Shown: piece after piece, positions 35,479 through 46,828 of the stretch
How positions within the stretch are numbered: position 1 is the first letter of the stretch
Layout of the letters: the number at the start of each line of letters is the position of its first letter
Origin: Neurospora tetrasperma FGSC 2508
Taxonomy: Eukaryota > Ascomycota > Sordariomycetes > Sordariales > Sordariaceae
NCBI RefSeq assembly: GCF_000213175.1
Contig: NW_009799179.1
Coordinates: forward strand, 1,437,713 to 1,501,712
Direction of reading: 5' to 3'
Length of the DNA stretch: 64,000 nt
Notes under the pieces: generated by a model
What the model was told of the DNA's origin: nothing
Seen by the model: only the letters and a program-made list of their open reading frames with translations
Database searches by the model: none
Made by a program: the position numbers and the translations under genes

Positions 35479-37221
35479 CTATCCATCTCGATGGTCTCCT
35501 CCCTTCCCCCGGTCCAGCAGGTGTTCCAACGGGCATTCGGGTGCCTCCCTCCACTCCTTCGTACCAGGCCTTGTCGCCTTTCGACATTTGAAGCATTGTT
35601 GTCCATGACGGATAAAAAGCTGGTGTAAGCCATACTTGAGGTGATCCGGCACTTTCACGTCGCAGTGTCTGAAGCAGTCCTCGGCATTTGCTTTCTCCGG
35701 CACCCAGCCGAGCCAGCGACAGAACCGGTGGACATGCGTGTCAACTGCAAAGCAGGGCATGCGAAGACAAAAGAGTGTAACACAGGCGGCACTCTTGATG
35801 CCAATCCCGGGATACTGGACAAGCTTGGCCATGGCCTCGTCTTTGGTGACGGTGTGCATGTGGTCTAGGTTCAACGTCTCTGGGAAGGCGACTTCTCGCT
35901 TGCCGCCCGTTCCATTGTTCTCCATTGCCAGCTGCGCCATCTCCAACGCAACCATGTCGAGGATCAGCTTGATATGCTTGGCTTTCTGGTTTCCGTTCCC
36001 CGAAACCTTGATAGCCTGCGCCAGCTTTTCCTCTGGCTCGCTGGCAACCTTTTCCCAGTTGATGCTCCCCACGCCTGAGCCGTGTTCTCGTAAACCGTAC
36101 TCTTGAGCTACGTTCCTGATCGCTCGGTCCGCCATGGCCATCAGTGTGTTGCCGCTAATCAGCGTCCGGAGGAGGGCGTCCAAAACGCAAGGTACCTCGC
36201 CACATCCGGCCTTCTCCAAAGATGCTTTGGGCATTTCCTTGGGTTGCTCTACCTTCCCATGCATGGCTGCCAAGATGCGATACACATCCTCGCATGCTTC
36301 AGAGGTAGGGGCCTGACGATTGGGATAGGGCGAGAACCCTGGCGTGAGCCCCATGGGATTATTTCGGCCCCTTCTCACTGGCATTCTGTAGTCAGGGCTG
36401 TCGCGGTCCACGGTGGCTATTTTTGTGGCGGTGACCTTGGCTGCCTTCTTGCTGGTCTTGACAATAATCTGTCCATTGCCGCTATCGAGGTTTTTGTCGG
36501 TTTCTGTATTTGGTCTCTTGGAAGACGACCTGGTAACCCGTCGATCCCGTTCAGTGTGTTCCTCGTCTTTGTCGTCGTCGTTGGGGGTGTTCACCTCAAC
36601 AGTGTTATCCAGAGAAGTGTCCATGGTGTTCTCTACAGCTTCTGTCGCAGCTGCATTTTCCGTCCAATCCTTGATGATGGCGGTCTGAACCTTGGTCCGG
36701 CGTTCAGTCACACTCCGGGTATGATGTCCCGACATATCAACAGGTGTAGTCACTTGTAGGGGCCCTGTACCGATCGGCGTCTTCTGCGCCTTCACATCCT
36801 CGGTCCGAGTCTTTGTAGTTTCGAGCGAAGTTTGACTCTGGCGTTTGGCCATACTTCGCGTTAAATACACCGGCGTATTGGAAGAACTGCTCAGCGAATC
36901 TGCTGTCTCTGGAGTTGTTCCAGGGGTTGGCAAAACGCCCATGTCAGGAGGCAAGACATTCCGACTACCTATGTAGTCAACTAATTAGCAGGCTGAAATC
37001 GAGAGCAAAGAAGTAAGCGAACCTTTGAGAGGATGCGCCGGCGTGGCATGTCCCCGCTTCCGTTTTCCTCTCGTCCAAGATTCAGCCTCAACCGAAGCTA
37101 CGATAGTCGCAGATACATGATCTGGAACAATGATCGGATTCTGGAGGGGGTTCGCAACCACGATGTGTTCCTCGGTGTTTACTTTGAGCCTCTTGGCGGC
37201 TGAACGGGTTTGGATTCTCAT
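35479..37221 (-). CDS. HhH-GPD base-excision DNA glycosylase
   Basis: Exons 37221-37023 and 36968-35479, 562 aa. The start MRIQTRSAAKRLK is the first in-frame ATG; the intron joins HPLKG to SRNVLPPDM. Residues 1-290 are a basic, Ser/Thr-rich, probably disordered nuclear region. The glycosylase fold covers about 300-540: it opens near LRTLISGNTLMAMADRAI, the helix-hairpin-helix is LVQYPGIGIKSAACVTLF with Lys at the bifunctional-lyase position, and the catalytic Asp is in AVDTHVHRFCRWLGWVP. This is the endonuclease III branch. After the fold only CFKC and one later Cys (spacing C-x2-C-x16-C) remain, not the usual C-x6-C-x2-C-x5-C iron-sulfur loop, so the cluster is probably absent or altered. 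It removes damaged or mismatched bases; which ones cannot be read off. It is divergent from RID. Confidence 0.9.
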
Positions 37222-39257
37222 CGCAGCAATCGACGCAAAGTTGCTTTGTGAGTAGTGTTCCACTTACTGGCTAGGAAACCAAAAAAATGATTGTGTGCGT
37301 ATACACTATAGTTAGAGCGATCGCTTGAGGAGGAGCGAACAATGGGCGTAGGATGTGAACAGGGGGATGCACGTTAAAGTAGCGGACAACTCTCTCCAAG
37401 TGGCAAAAAGGAAGCTGTCGGATGAGCGTGCATGAACAATGTCTCATCGGCACTGTGACATCAAGAGTTCATGTGTAATCCGGTGTTTATTCATGACTGA
37501 ATGACTGCTAACTATGACAAGGGCTTGGTAATGGGAAAAAAAGAAGGCATTGGCTGGGTATTTTTACAATGATCATGAGCAGTTCTTAAGGAGTACTAGT
37601 GTACTTGCTCTCGTTTTACTTTTACAGACTGAAACACCGCACGATGTTAGCAGAAATTCAACAACGCGAGGTGTGATACATCGAGGTATGAGATATCCAA
37701 AGATTCAGATAACATTTTTCTCCGCAGCAGAATGCTAGGCAGTCAAGGTTTTGATAATTGTCAAAACATCATGGAAAGGGAGGGAGGTGATGATGAAAAA
37801 AGATATTGGTAGCTCACCTTCAGTATGGATGCCTTGGCTTCAAAAGGCTGTTCTCAGCTGCATGTCTTTGGCAGCGCAATACATACATGTATTGTTGTTT
37901 GTATATCCAAACATCAGAGTTTAAAGTTGAGTCCAGGAGAGGGAAAATGGGAATGAAGATGAACGACAGAAGCAAGTTCAGGTTTGCGAAAATTGAACGT
38001 GAGAGTGGGGGCGCGATCGGTGGGGCCGGCACCGGGATGTTCCGAGGCGGAATTACCTACGACATTTGGCTTGGTCCTGATTTACCCCTAACCCTCGCCA
38101 GCGTGGGCATGGATCAGGGCATCGCCTTCTTGGCAGTCTCGCAACTCCAAGCCCGTATCAAAAACCAGTCGCTGTCGGTCTCAAAGAACGAAGTGCACCT
38201 TGGTCGATTGCTACGATGATCCTGAGCCATGCTGAGAAGCGTGCAGAGAGAATCCGCAGTCACCAAGCTATGGGTCAACAGCTGGCGAAAATGACCTCAA
38301 GGCCTGAGCGAAAGTGCCGATGATTCACCTCCAACTCACCCAAGATCTCCTTTGAGTCCCAGAGAGAAACATGATGGCTCGTTCTAAGAATGTAGCCGCG
38401 GAGGTATCCATTGACTTTCTGTATTCTTTAAGGGTGAAATATCTCCCACACCCCCATAACCTTTGACTTTGTTTGGTACGCTTAGTCTTTTAGGTATTCG
38501 CTGCCAACATAGATCGCATCACTTCTCAATATGAGCGCCTTCCATCCGATATTCTGTTTGCAAACAGCCCAGCCGTGAGGCCATCGGGTTAAATTACGAT
38601 TGCTGTGGCGACGGGAAATAAATCTCGTCTTCTGATTCATCCCTTCGTCAAGGTTTTCTGCCTGATGGAGCGACTTGCGTTTGTATCTCAGATTCTTTGC
38701 GTGTTGCTCCATCCATCTCGGCGTCTATAAATCTGGGCTGTCCTCGACTCTTTCTAGATTTCAGACAAAGCAGGTGTCACTGTCACTCACTCTTCTTGCG
38801 TGAGCCTGTTTCTTGTGTGAAATCCCTTCTCGTTCCAACATCTTGATGACATTCAGTCCTTGCTCACCCTGCACCTTTTCTATCATACTGCGATTGTACG
38901 GTAGGACGGATATTTATTGCGCCGTCTAGAGGGTCGGATTGTAATATCGAGGCGGACTACGTATTCTAGCAACATTTCAACCTTGACGAGGTGGTTTGGG
39001 CGCCTCTCTGCTTCAGTAAGTTTGCCCGAAATCTATCGTCCTCCTTCCCCTTTTACCGTCAAATCTTTCTCACTCTCAACATCAACTCACACGTTCCCCG
39101 CATTGCCTGGATAGCTTTTGCCATCCGCCACCACTCTCCATATCTGTAGTTGCCGACCAGCTAACCCTCTTCCTAGTCAACTCACGAATCGTCACATACC
39201 ACCTGTGACTCCACGTCCTACATTCCCGCTCAGCAACATCTACCCCCCCTCCGCAGA
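37222..39257. other. Divergent promoter region, glycosylase / RID
   Basis: 2.0 kb between two divergent genes. An ORF at 37806-38219 (+, 137 codons; GGAIGGAGTGMFRGG, then an ATG-poor end) is the only candidate small gene and has no family I recognise, so I do not call it. The last ~300 bases are pyrimidine-rich and probably form the RID leader. Confidence 0.45.
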
Positions 39258-41711
39258 ATGGCCGAGCAAAACCCCTTTATTATAGACGACGAAGACGATG
39301 TCATTCAAATCCATGATGAAGAAGAGGTCGAGGGGGAAGTCGCTGAGGTTATAGATATCACTGAAAACGATATCGAACTCTCTGAGCCCGACGGGGCCTT
39401 TCGATCAGGACCCAAAGAGGAGACTTTACCTTCCTTTTCCTTGCGCGACCAGGGTTTCATCGTACGACCAGGGATGACCGTCGAATTAAAGGCACCCATC
39501 GGCAGATTTGCGATAAGCTTCGTCCGGGTTAATTCGATAGTAAGACTTCGGCAGGCTCACGTGAACAACGTTTCGATAAGAGGCCACGGGTTCACGAGAG
39601 CCAAGGAGATGAATGGGATGTTGCCAAAGCAACTCAACGAATGCTGTTTAGTAGCATCAGTTGATACTCGCGACCCTCGGCCCTGGAGGGAACAGGCCAT
39701 TCTCGACATCAACCCCGAGAACGTACTGACGACCAGAGAACTCCGTGTAACGAACGCCCCATTTCCCCGGTACCGAGACGGATCTGCAGATATGGCAATC
39801 AAGAGACAACAGGTGAAGGACATGGGCATTTTGGTATCCCGCTACAGCTATGTCGAGTACCACCAGACCGAGAAACCTCGCGAATGGTCATTTCTTAGAG
39901 TGGAAGAAAAGGAAGCGGACGAGGGATTTCGACTATCCGACGACGTACTGGTGAATGGCTGGCGCGGCAGTAAGGTTCCAGGAGGGTCGTTCCTACCCGC
40001 GGGACAGGAACATGGACATGGACATGTTCACAATGTTGACGATCTTACATCCACGCTTCCATCACGTGGCCCAAAACAAGTGCCTTCCGATCAGAAGTAT
40101 ACGGCCGGTGATACATTTGCCGGAGCCGGTGGTGCTTCACGAGGAATAACGGATGCTGGAGTCCATTTAGAGTTTTGCGTCGACAATTGGGAGCACGCGG
40201 TGGCGTCGTTAAATGCCAATTTCCAGGGTCAAGATACCACCATTTACGACATCGACATGCATAATTTTATTGTCGACAAAGAAATTCGACATCGCGTCGA
40301 TATTTTACACCTGTCACCTCCCTGTCAAGTATGGTCTCCGGCCCATACACGACCCGGCCAGAATGATGAGAAGAATCTCGCAATCCTCTTCTCTTGCACC
40401 CATTTGATCGAAAAGATCCGGCCTCGCCTCTTTACCGTCGAACAGACGTTCGGCATTTTGCACCCTCGATTCGATAATTTCTTTCAGAGCCTCGTCCATG
40501 GATTCACTGACCATGGCTACTCTGTCCGATGGAAGGTGGTGAACTTCTCTCACTACGGCCTACCTCAGCCTCGGAGGAGGTTGATAATGATTGGTGCTGG
40601 TCCAGGGGAGAAGCTGCCCCCATTTCCCTCGCCAACTCATGGCAACGGTCTTAAGCCCGCAACCACAGCCCGGCAGGCTTTAGCAGCCATTGATGAGAGA
40701 AGGAGATACCCTCTGCATCAACCCTATCTACAACCTTTCCCGACGCGCAAAGCGCCTTGGGACGGCGACAAGCCACTTCCCTATACGGTCACATGTGGTG
40801 CTGCCGAGAATTACCACTGGTCTGGCTTGCGTCAGTTCACCCCCCAGGAGTATGCCCTCTTGCAAGGCTTTCCGATGCATCACAAATTCGCCGGAAGCTA
40901 CATCAAGAAACAGATCGGAAATGCATTCCCGCCAATCTTCGTGAAGTTGCTATATAAGCATCTTGTCGTATGCCTAGATAAACGGGACAATATAATCCGT
41001 CAGGCACAGGCACGCACCGAAGAGGCACCCTTTCAGACCCCGAGGAAACTTGGAAATGTCGGGCGCAATGAGGAGGACGATGGGGAGGTTACCTTTTTGA
41101 GCAGCCGGAAACGACGCCGCCAATTCGCTGTCGTCGAATTGATTGATAACAATAACAGCAATTCCAGCCGAAGCAAAAGGGCGCGGTTGGTAGGAAACAC
41201 ATCCCCCTGTCAACAACCGGCAGCAGCTCAAGCAAAGCAAAAGACGGTCATCGATCTGGATGAGGACATTTCCAACCTAGATTTGGACCAAGATCGAGAC
41301 GATGGCAGATCCGACACCGCAACCATACGTGAGTCCTCAGTAGAGGTAGACTCGCCGCGAGTGTCACCAGTACGACGACATCCGGCACCACCTTCACATC
41401 TACTAGGCCCCGGCCCAAACCCAATTCGAGGAGGCCCAAGTACTTGTACAAGGACAGGTTCAAAGGCCAGTTCCTCCCAACAACAAACTCACAACATGCA
41501 AGGAGAAACAGTCCGGAGAAAGCTGTTCTTCACAGCCCCACCACCCAGAACAGAACCCTTTAGCTCACCCAGCTCGACAAGCTCCACGAGTGCCACTACA
41601 ACTTCATCAGCGGAATCGTCCAACGGCTCGAGTTCTTCGAGTCCCGTAGTAAAGAAGGAAAACCAAAAGGGGACCAGGAAGGAGCCAATGGAGCTTTTCG
41701 ACGACGACTAA
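39258..41711 (+). CDS. rid: RID-type DNA cytosine-5 methyltransferase (RIP defective)
   Basis: Intronless, 817 aa. Putative DNA (cytosine-5) methyltransferase required for repeat-induced point mutation in Neurospora; Ascobolus Masc1 is the related de novo methylation factor. The N-terminal ~270 residues are RID-specific, starting very acidic (IIDDEDDVIQIHDEEE). The catalytic domain spans about 280-575: motif I TFAGAGGASRGITDAG, motif IV LHLSPPCQVWSP with the catalytic Cys, motif VI read as VEQTFG (EQT in place of the usual ENV, a known mark of RID/Masc1), motif VIII YGLPQPRRRLIMIG, the target-recognition stretch, motif IX LLQGFPM and motif X QIGNAFPPIFVK. The ~240-residue tail is disordered: Ser/Thr-rich with KRRRQF and SKRARL nuclear-signal-like patches. 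It acts in nuclei of the premeiotic sexual stage. No stop or damage seen; the organism should be RIP-capable. Confidence 0.95.
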   Translation: MAEQNPFIIDDEDDVIQIHDEEEVEGEVAEVIDITENDIELSEPDGAFRSGPKEETLPSFSLRDQGFIVRPGMTVELKAPIGRFAISFVRVNSIVRLRQAHVNNVSIRGHGFTRAKEMNGMLPKQLNECCLVASVDTRDPRPWREQAILDINPENVLTTRELRVTNAPFPRYRDGSADMAIKRQQVKDMGILVSRYSYVEYHQTEKPREWSFLRVEEKEADEGFRLSDDVLVNGWRGSKVPGGSFLPAGQEHGHGHVHNVDDLTSTLPSRGPKQVPSDQKYTAGDTFAGAGGASRGITDAGVHLEFCVDNWEHAVASLNANFQGQDTTIYDIDMHNFIVDKEIRHRVDILHLSPPCQVWSPAHTRPGQNDEKNLAILFSCTHLIEKIRPRLFTVEQTFGILHPRFDNFFQSLVHGFTDHGYSVRWKVVNFSHYGLPQPRRRLIMIGAGPGEKLPPFPSPTHGNGLKPATTARQALAAIDERRRYPLHQPYLQPFPTRKAPWDGDKPLPYTVTCGAAENYHWSGLRQFTPQEYALLQGFPMHHKFAGSYIKKQIGNAFPPIFVKLLYKHLVVCLDKRDNIIRQAQARTEEAPFQTPRKLGNVGRNEEDDGEVTFLSSRKRRRQFAVVELIDNNNSNSSRSKRARLVGNTSPCQQPAAAQAKQKTVIDLDEDISNLDLDQDRDDGRSDTATIRESSVEVDSPRVSPVRRHPAPPSHLLGPGPNPIRGGPSTCTRTGSKASSSQQQTHNMQGETVRRKLFFTAPPPRTEPFSSPSSTSSTSATTTSSAESSNGSSSSSPVVKKENQKGTRKEPMELFDDD

Positions 41712-42837
41712 AGTCTTGATCTCCAAAGATGCGAACCTGGAAGCTGTACCTCTCGACGAGGCTCTTGATACGGGGTTTTGGAAGTGATTATGCCAGGCCA
41801 CGCACGACACACACACGGGATGGTTGATCAGCCAGCCTCAGCCTCCCGATAATATGCGGTTGGTTCTATCTAGAAGTATACTTGGGAATAATGAGGTTGA
41901 GAGCCAAGTGTGAGGGATCACGTTTGGGGAAATATTGCTTGAAGGTTTCACTACCATGTTTATTAACTATAGGGCATCATGGATTCGTCAGAGCTTGCTA
42001 CTGTTGCTGCTGGGTTGTCCTTACCGAGCCAGTACAAAACTGGTGCCTCTGATCTTGAAGGAGTTGGGTGGCAAGAGCCTCGACCTGGTAGTCGAGAGCA
42101 CTTGAGGATCTAAGATCTGTGTCCCTACCAGGCAGTTTGAAAGCATTCGGAAGGGCCTTAAGTGTACTGAACCTGCTCTATTTGCCTTTGCGACCACGAG
42201 GCACCACTCAACATGGTGCTGGAGTAGATATGACCGACAATACGCGTTGGGTTGGGAGTTGGTGATATGTCATCACATTCACGATCTCCCAGAAATAGAG
42301 TGCAGCAGATTGGGTTATTGGACTTTGCCGTATGAACATTTCATCATATAGAACCTCCGGTTGCAAATCAGAGAGTGAACCATTCTTCAAGTGTTAGAGA
42401 CCGTATGTACATCAAGTGGTATAGACAGGTAGATATGCACAAGTCGAGCACAACGAAATGTAAGAATAGATTGTATTTAATCACTCATCAAAGAGTATCA
42501 TCAAGAGATATCATCAAAGGATATCCCACCCGGGCTACAGCCCGTTTCTATGCTCCACCGATCGCCATCCATAAGTAGATCTACCTACCTGGTAGCGGCT
42601 GAAAGCCGATTATAACTACTTTATCGCTAACTTTACCTCCTCTGTTCAACTTTTCGCTGCTCATTACCAACTGCTCCGTTGTGAACCTAACGCCAACTTT
42701 CTTAATTCCCCAAAGGCCCAGCCCTTGCAGAATGCTGACAACTCCATAGCCATAACTAAATGCATTTATCCGACGAGGTTCAAGATGCTGAACCAATTAT
42801 ACCCCATGATTAAAAATGCCGAGGTGCGGGAACGGGA
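41712..42837. other. Convergent 3' flanks of RID and EAF genes
   Basis: No gene seen. Both neighbours end here. Contains a CTACCTACCTGG motif at about 42580. Confidence 0.4.
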
Positions 42838-44043
42838 TTACTCCTCCTCGCTAACGTCACTCTCCATGTCCTTCGCAAGTTCCGCCTCCATAGCAGCAAT
42901 TTCGGCATCATCAATACCATCAGCGGCGTTAGCCTGGTTATTGACCGGCGCTGATTCTTGAACGTTCTCGAACTCTGCCTCCATATCGGAGCCATCGTCG
43001 AAACTGAAGCGGTCAGGAGGAGGCAATGGGTTCTCGTGGTAGCTATTGGTCCTTGCTAATGCCGCTGGTTTGTTGATCGGGCTGGGTAAGGCCAAAGCAT
43101 CCACCATGTCCTCGTCTTCCTCCTCTTCCTCATCATCATCCTCGTATCCACCACCTTCTCCATCGGCGTCTTCATTGAACCGAGACTCGAACTCGGCGTC
43201 CATATTGACGTCCTCTTCCTCGTCCGGGTTATAAGCGGCCGCAAACTCGGAAAAGCGCCGGGTCAGGGCGAGAGCAGGAGAAGCATACTTGTTGACTGCT
43301 GGCTTGAACCGTTCTGGTGGAGGACCATCGGGGTATTCTATTGTCAAGCCACCATCATCGTCATCCTCATCCTCGTCTTCGGAATCAGCGGATGTTGGCT
43401 TGCGGTGCTTGGTCGCGTGTCCCTCTGCACCTGCACGCGGCGGCGAGGCAGGCTTGGAGGGAGGTAATGTTGCGGGATTCTGCTTGTTCTGGGCTGACTT
43501 TCCTCCTCTTCCCCTGCCAGCAGGGGCGTTCTTGGCAGGCGCTTCCTTATTCTTGGATGCGGCGGTTGATGCCTTTTGCTTCGGGGCCGGTTTGTCGAGA
43601 ACAGTACCCTTGACATCCAAAGGAGGGAACTGCCTGGCGGCATTGGTGTCGGTCGGTGTTTTGGCGATGTTCATGTTGAACATTGAATCGACCTGGTGAA
43701 GGACGAAAGCATTGCGGTCTGGGTCGAAGACGAGCACGTATTGGCCGTCTGCTGCAGTGCGGACGCCCTTGTATTGATACTTGTCTCCGTTATCATCGAA
43801 GCCGAGGTTGTACGAACCATCCTTCGCGGACCGCTTGAGCCTTGATTGGCTCGGGGCAATGTCAGACGAGAGCGCCGGTTTGTGATTGTCTGTATATTCC
43901 AGGGTCAGTGATGAACTGACAGTAGCTGGCAAGCAAGGAAATAAAAACTTACAGCGAATGCCACTGACTGTTTCTTTGGACGCCTTGCCTAGTAAAGCAT
44001 CACTAAGAATGATGGGGTAGTTGCCATGCTTTGGTGGGTCCAT
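42838..44043 (-). CDS. EAF-domain transcription elongation factor
   Basis: Fungal homologue of ELL-associated factor, which helps Pol II elongation in complex with ELL. Exons 44043-43953 and 43889-42838, 380 aa. The 63-nt intron is in frame and free of stops, but splicing it restores SGIRYNHKPAL, matching the IRYxxKP signature of EAF proteins, so it is almost certainly removed. ATG 44043 (MDPPKHGNYPIIL) is the first ATG in frame. The EAF domain covers residues 1-115 (NYPIILSDALLG, KYQYKGVRTAADGQYVLVFD, AFVLHQVDSMFNMN). The rest is disordered: a Lys/Ala/Pro region, then long Asp/Glu blocks with Ser, ending ESDVSEEE. Such acidic Ser-rich tails act as activation regions in animal EAFs. Confidence 0.85.
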   Translation of the reverse strand: MDPPKHGNYPIILSDALLGKASKETVSGIRCKFLFPCLPATVSSSLTLEYTDNHKPALSSDIAPSQSRLKRSAKDGSYNLGFDDNGDKYQYKGVRTAADGQYVLVFDPDRNAFVLHQVDSMFNMNIAKTPTDTNAARQFPPLDVKGTVLDKPAPKQKASTAASKNKEAPAKNAPAGRGRGGKSAQNKQNPATLPPSKPASPPRAGAEGHATKHRKPTSADSEDEDEDDDDGGLTIEYPDGPPPERFKPAVNKYASPALALTRRFSEFAAAYNPDEEEDVNMDAEFESRFNEDADGEGGGYEDDDEEEEEDEDMVDALALPSPINKPAALARTNSYHENPLPPPDRFSFDDGSDMEAEFENVQESAPVNNQANAADGIDDAEIAAMEAELAKDMESDVSEEE

Positions 44044-44193
44044 ATCGGCGCCTGAGGTGGCCAAGAGTGTCGACAATGGGCTGTCGTTGTTGAGCTTCAC
44101 CTCTCCGATGAGCGTTTGTTTGGCACCGGCCGGGATGACCGTAGGGGCGAGCAAGGGGGTGAGCGAGGGGCTGAGCAAAGATCTCGCGGCGAG

Positions 44194-45560
44194 CTACGTA
44201 GCTTCTCTCGCGGCTCCGGCACTTCTGGCGGATTTTGCCCGTCTCTCAGCCTCAATCTCTGCTTCTTTGGCCTTTTCCGCGGCTCGTTTGGCGGCTTCAG
44301 CTTGAAGCTGTGCCTGTGCTTGTCTCCGAAACGTGGCTTCGCGTTTTGTCTGGCCGATGATCTTCTTCAGCTGCGAGCCTTTGCCCCGACGGAAACGAGC
44401 GGGCTTTGGGCGCTCCTTAATGCTTTCAAGCACAGAATCGCCGAACAGAGACTCGCAATCTGTTGTGTCGGGGTCGTCCGGAGGTGTGACGGGTCCGTCG
44501 ACGGGTTGGAGCGGCTGTTTAGATTCGGCCTTGATGGATGGAGCAGCGGCACGAGAGGACGATGCAGTTGTAGGCTTTTTGGTGGCAGTACTGTCTGTGG
44601 GTTCCCTGGGCTTCGCAGGCTTCGTGGTCTGCTGCTTGCGGACAGGCGGTTGAGAAGTAGCAGACGAACGGCGGTCGGAAGGACTGGTCGCGGGTCGGTC
44701 AGTTAGGCTGGAAAGCGCGAAGGTTAGGAGATACAAGAAACAAGCAACGAGGCAAGCAAAAAGTCGGCGAAGAAGAAGGCGAGACGTAAATGGTACGATG
44801 CAAGGTGGAGGCCAAGAACAACAAGGGAATGGTGAAGTGGAATGGATGATGGAGTCGGATGATGATGAAAGGAGGGTGACGGAAGGCTGGCGCAGGAGCC
44901 CGCGGGAGTGGAATTGATGGATTCATGGGTAGTTCCAGGTGGAGGTTCCGGGCCGGGCACTTGCGAGAGACCTATGTGGGACTGGAGACTGCCCTGCCCA
45001 AGCGGCGATCATCGGACAGTGCCCTCCCCCTGCCCTGTCTAGGTCGTCTCACAGCTTGAGGTGATCACAGCCTATCACGGCGGCTGCGAAGCCTGCTGTA
45101 ATGGAAAGTGCATAGAGGTAGGGTTCAGCGGCGCAGGGCAGCAAGTGACAATTGAACGAACTTACCCCGGGTTTCGGTTCGGCTTGGCGAGAGGATCCGC
45201 ACGGGCACTGGTGGTGCGTGGGGTGCGAGTGGGGCCGCTGCCCGCCCTGGGCTGTGTGGGACATCCGCTGGGGCTGTTGTACCTTGAAGAAGCAACGGCC
45301 GGGGCTTGTTTGTTGGAGTTGCCCCTGGAGCTAGAAGCAGTCTGAGAACCCCCTGCCCCTGGAGTACCACGACCTTCGAGACGACTTTTCGTCGTTCCCT
45401 TTGCTATTTGGTAGGTGGTACGGGCTGAACCAGGTAGGGAAGCACGTGAAAGACAGGGTCTGCTTTCTGGGGCTTGAGGAGGAGGCTCTATAACCTTGTC
45501 GACATGAGGACGAGACCTCGACGCATTGGCAATCTCGTCGAGGATGTCGGCAATACCCAT
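44194..45560 (-). CDS. Unknown basic protein, 302 aa
   Basis: Exons 45560-45166 and 44707-44194, joined by a 458-nt intron, the longest in the window (donor GTAAGT, branch CTAAC, acceptor TTTCCAG). The protein starts MGIADILDEIANASRSRP, then is Ser/Pro/Thr-rich and disordered. A conserved-looking stretch DTTDCESLFGDSVLESIKE is followed by a basic FRRGKGSQLKKIIGQTKRE and a long Ala/Glu/Arg coiled coil to the end. I do not recognise the family. The charge pattern suggests a nuclear or RNA-binding role, which is inference. It ends 150 bp upstream of the EAF start on the same strand. A different 3' splice choice or extra exons within the long intron cannot be excluded. Confidence 0.65.
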
Positions 45561-46828
45561 CTTGTCTGTCTGGAATAGAGAATGATGACTAGATGTTGAA
45601 AAGGGTCAGCTTAATTAAGATGATGGATGCGTGGTGGTGTCGAAAGTTTAGACCAAGTTGGGCATTTTCCGACTCTGAGTTGCTTGGATTAATAGGAAAG
45701 GAGGAAAGAGCAATAGGAAAGCTCTGGTGAAACTTATAGTTTAAGGGCATACTGTCTTTCTGGTATCAGTAGCTTGCCTTTTTTTCGGACTTCCGCCTCG
45801 AGTGAATATGATATGCGGCCCGTCAATGACCAAACCTTGGTCGTCTGGTGTTCCAGTCCGGATCTGTTAGCGTTCCGAGCGTTTGCCCCGCAAGGTCTTA
45901 ACATGAGACCTTGGACACTGCAAGTTTATCCTAAACTTGCTGCATAAATGTGGATGTCCGACTATACATATATATTTATATATACTCAGTATCTACATCC
46001 GTTCATGCTAATATGTGCATTGTTAATTTTCCATGCATGCAACATTTGACTTGCACTAGATTCCTGCTTTTACAAATGCTCTCTGTCAAATCCTTCCTTA
46101 TCCACCGCGCTTCTTCCCGTCTGCGTGACGGCACACTTCACTTCTCGGGTTTCAACATGGAGTACCCAAGTTCAAGACGTCAAAAGAGCACAGACAAGCT
46201 GTACAAAATATTAACGAATATAGACGTCAGTTATCCTTGGACAATCTTGCTGTGCGCCGTTCTCATACAAGGCAACGAAGAGAGTTCAAGGTCCCCATTC
46301 ACTACTGAAATGCCTTCTGGCCAGTTGCTATCCGGTCCTTGCTTACCTGGCCAAGTGGCCGGCATACTCTCACTAGAATGTCCGGCACCATGCTCTTGAG
46401 GTTCTGTCTGGTGGAAGTCCTTTCTCTGTTGCCAGACATTCACCGTTGAAGCTTGCTTGGAACAGTTGCGCTTGCCTGATTTTGCAAGGATACGATTCTG
46501 ACCCTCAGAAGAGAAGCCATGCCCCTGAACGAACAGTTGGACTCTGCCTTCGGGAATGAATCAAGGATGATTTGATGAGTGGGGAAGAACTATGCTGGAG
46601 TTCCCAGCCGGCTGCGGTTTATCACAAGCCCATCCAGACACACCTCGATCTTCTTGGTTGTCCAGTCTCTTCACATCTCCCGATTCTCCACGTCTTGCAA
46701 CCGCAAAGCTCATTCCAAGCCTTCGGTTCTTTTCTTTCTTCTTTTTCTTTTTGGAAGTTATTGGAGTCTTTTGACCTTGAATCTTGTTCTTCACCATTAA
46801 ATCCGGAATTGGATGTAGCTGTCTCACC
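45561..46828. other. Divergent intergenic region
   Basis: Divergent promoters of the 302-aa protein gene and the GH76 gene. It contains a short TATATA-rich microsatellite at about 45964-45985. ORFs at 45950-46399 have no recognisable product. Confidence 0.4.

Noticed and set aside
37806-38219. Possible 137-aa gene between glycosylase and RID
   Set aside because: No domain, no splice support, unusual composition change halfway; likely chance frame in a promoter region. Worth a transcript check only.
44044-44193. Joining the EAF gene to the upstream 302-aa gene as one protein
   Set aside because: The EAF domain normally lies at the protein N-terminus and the first in-frame ATG (44043) fits; the upstream frame has its own stop at 44194-44196.
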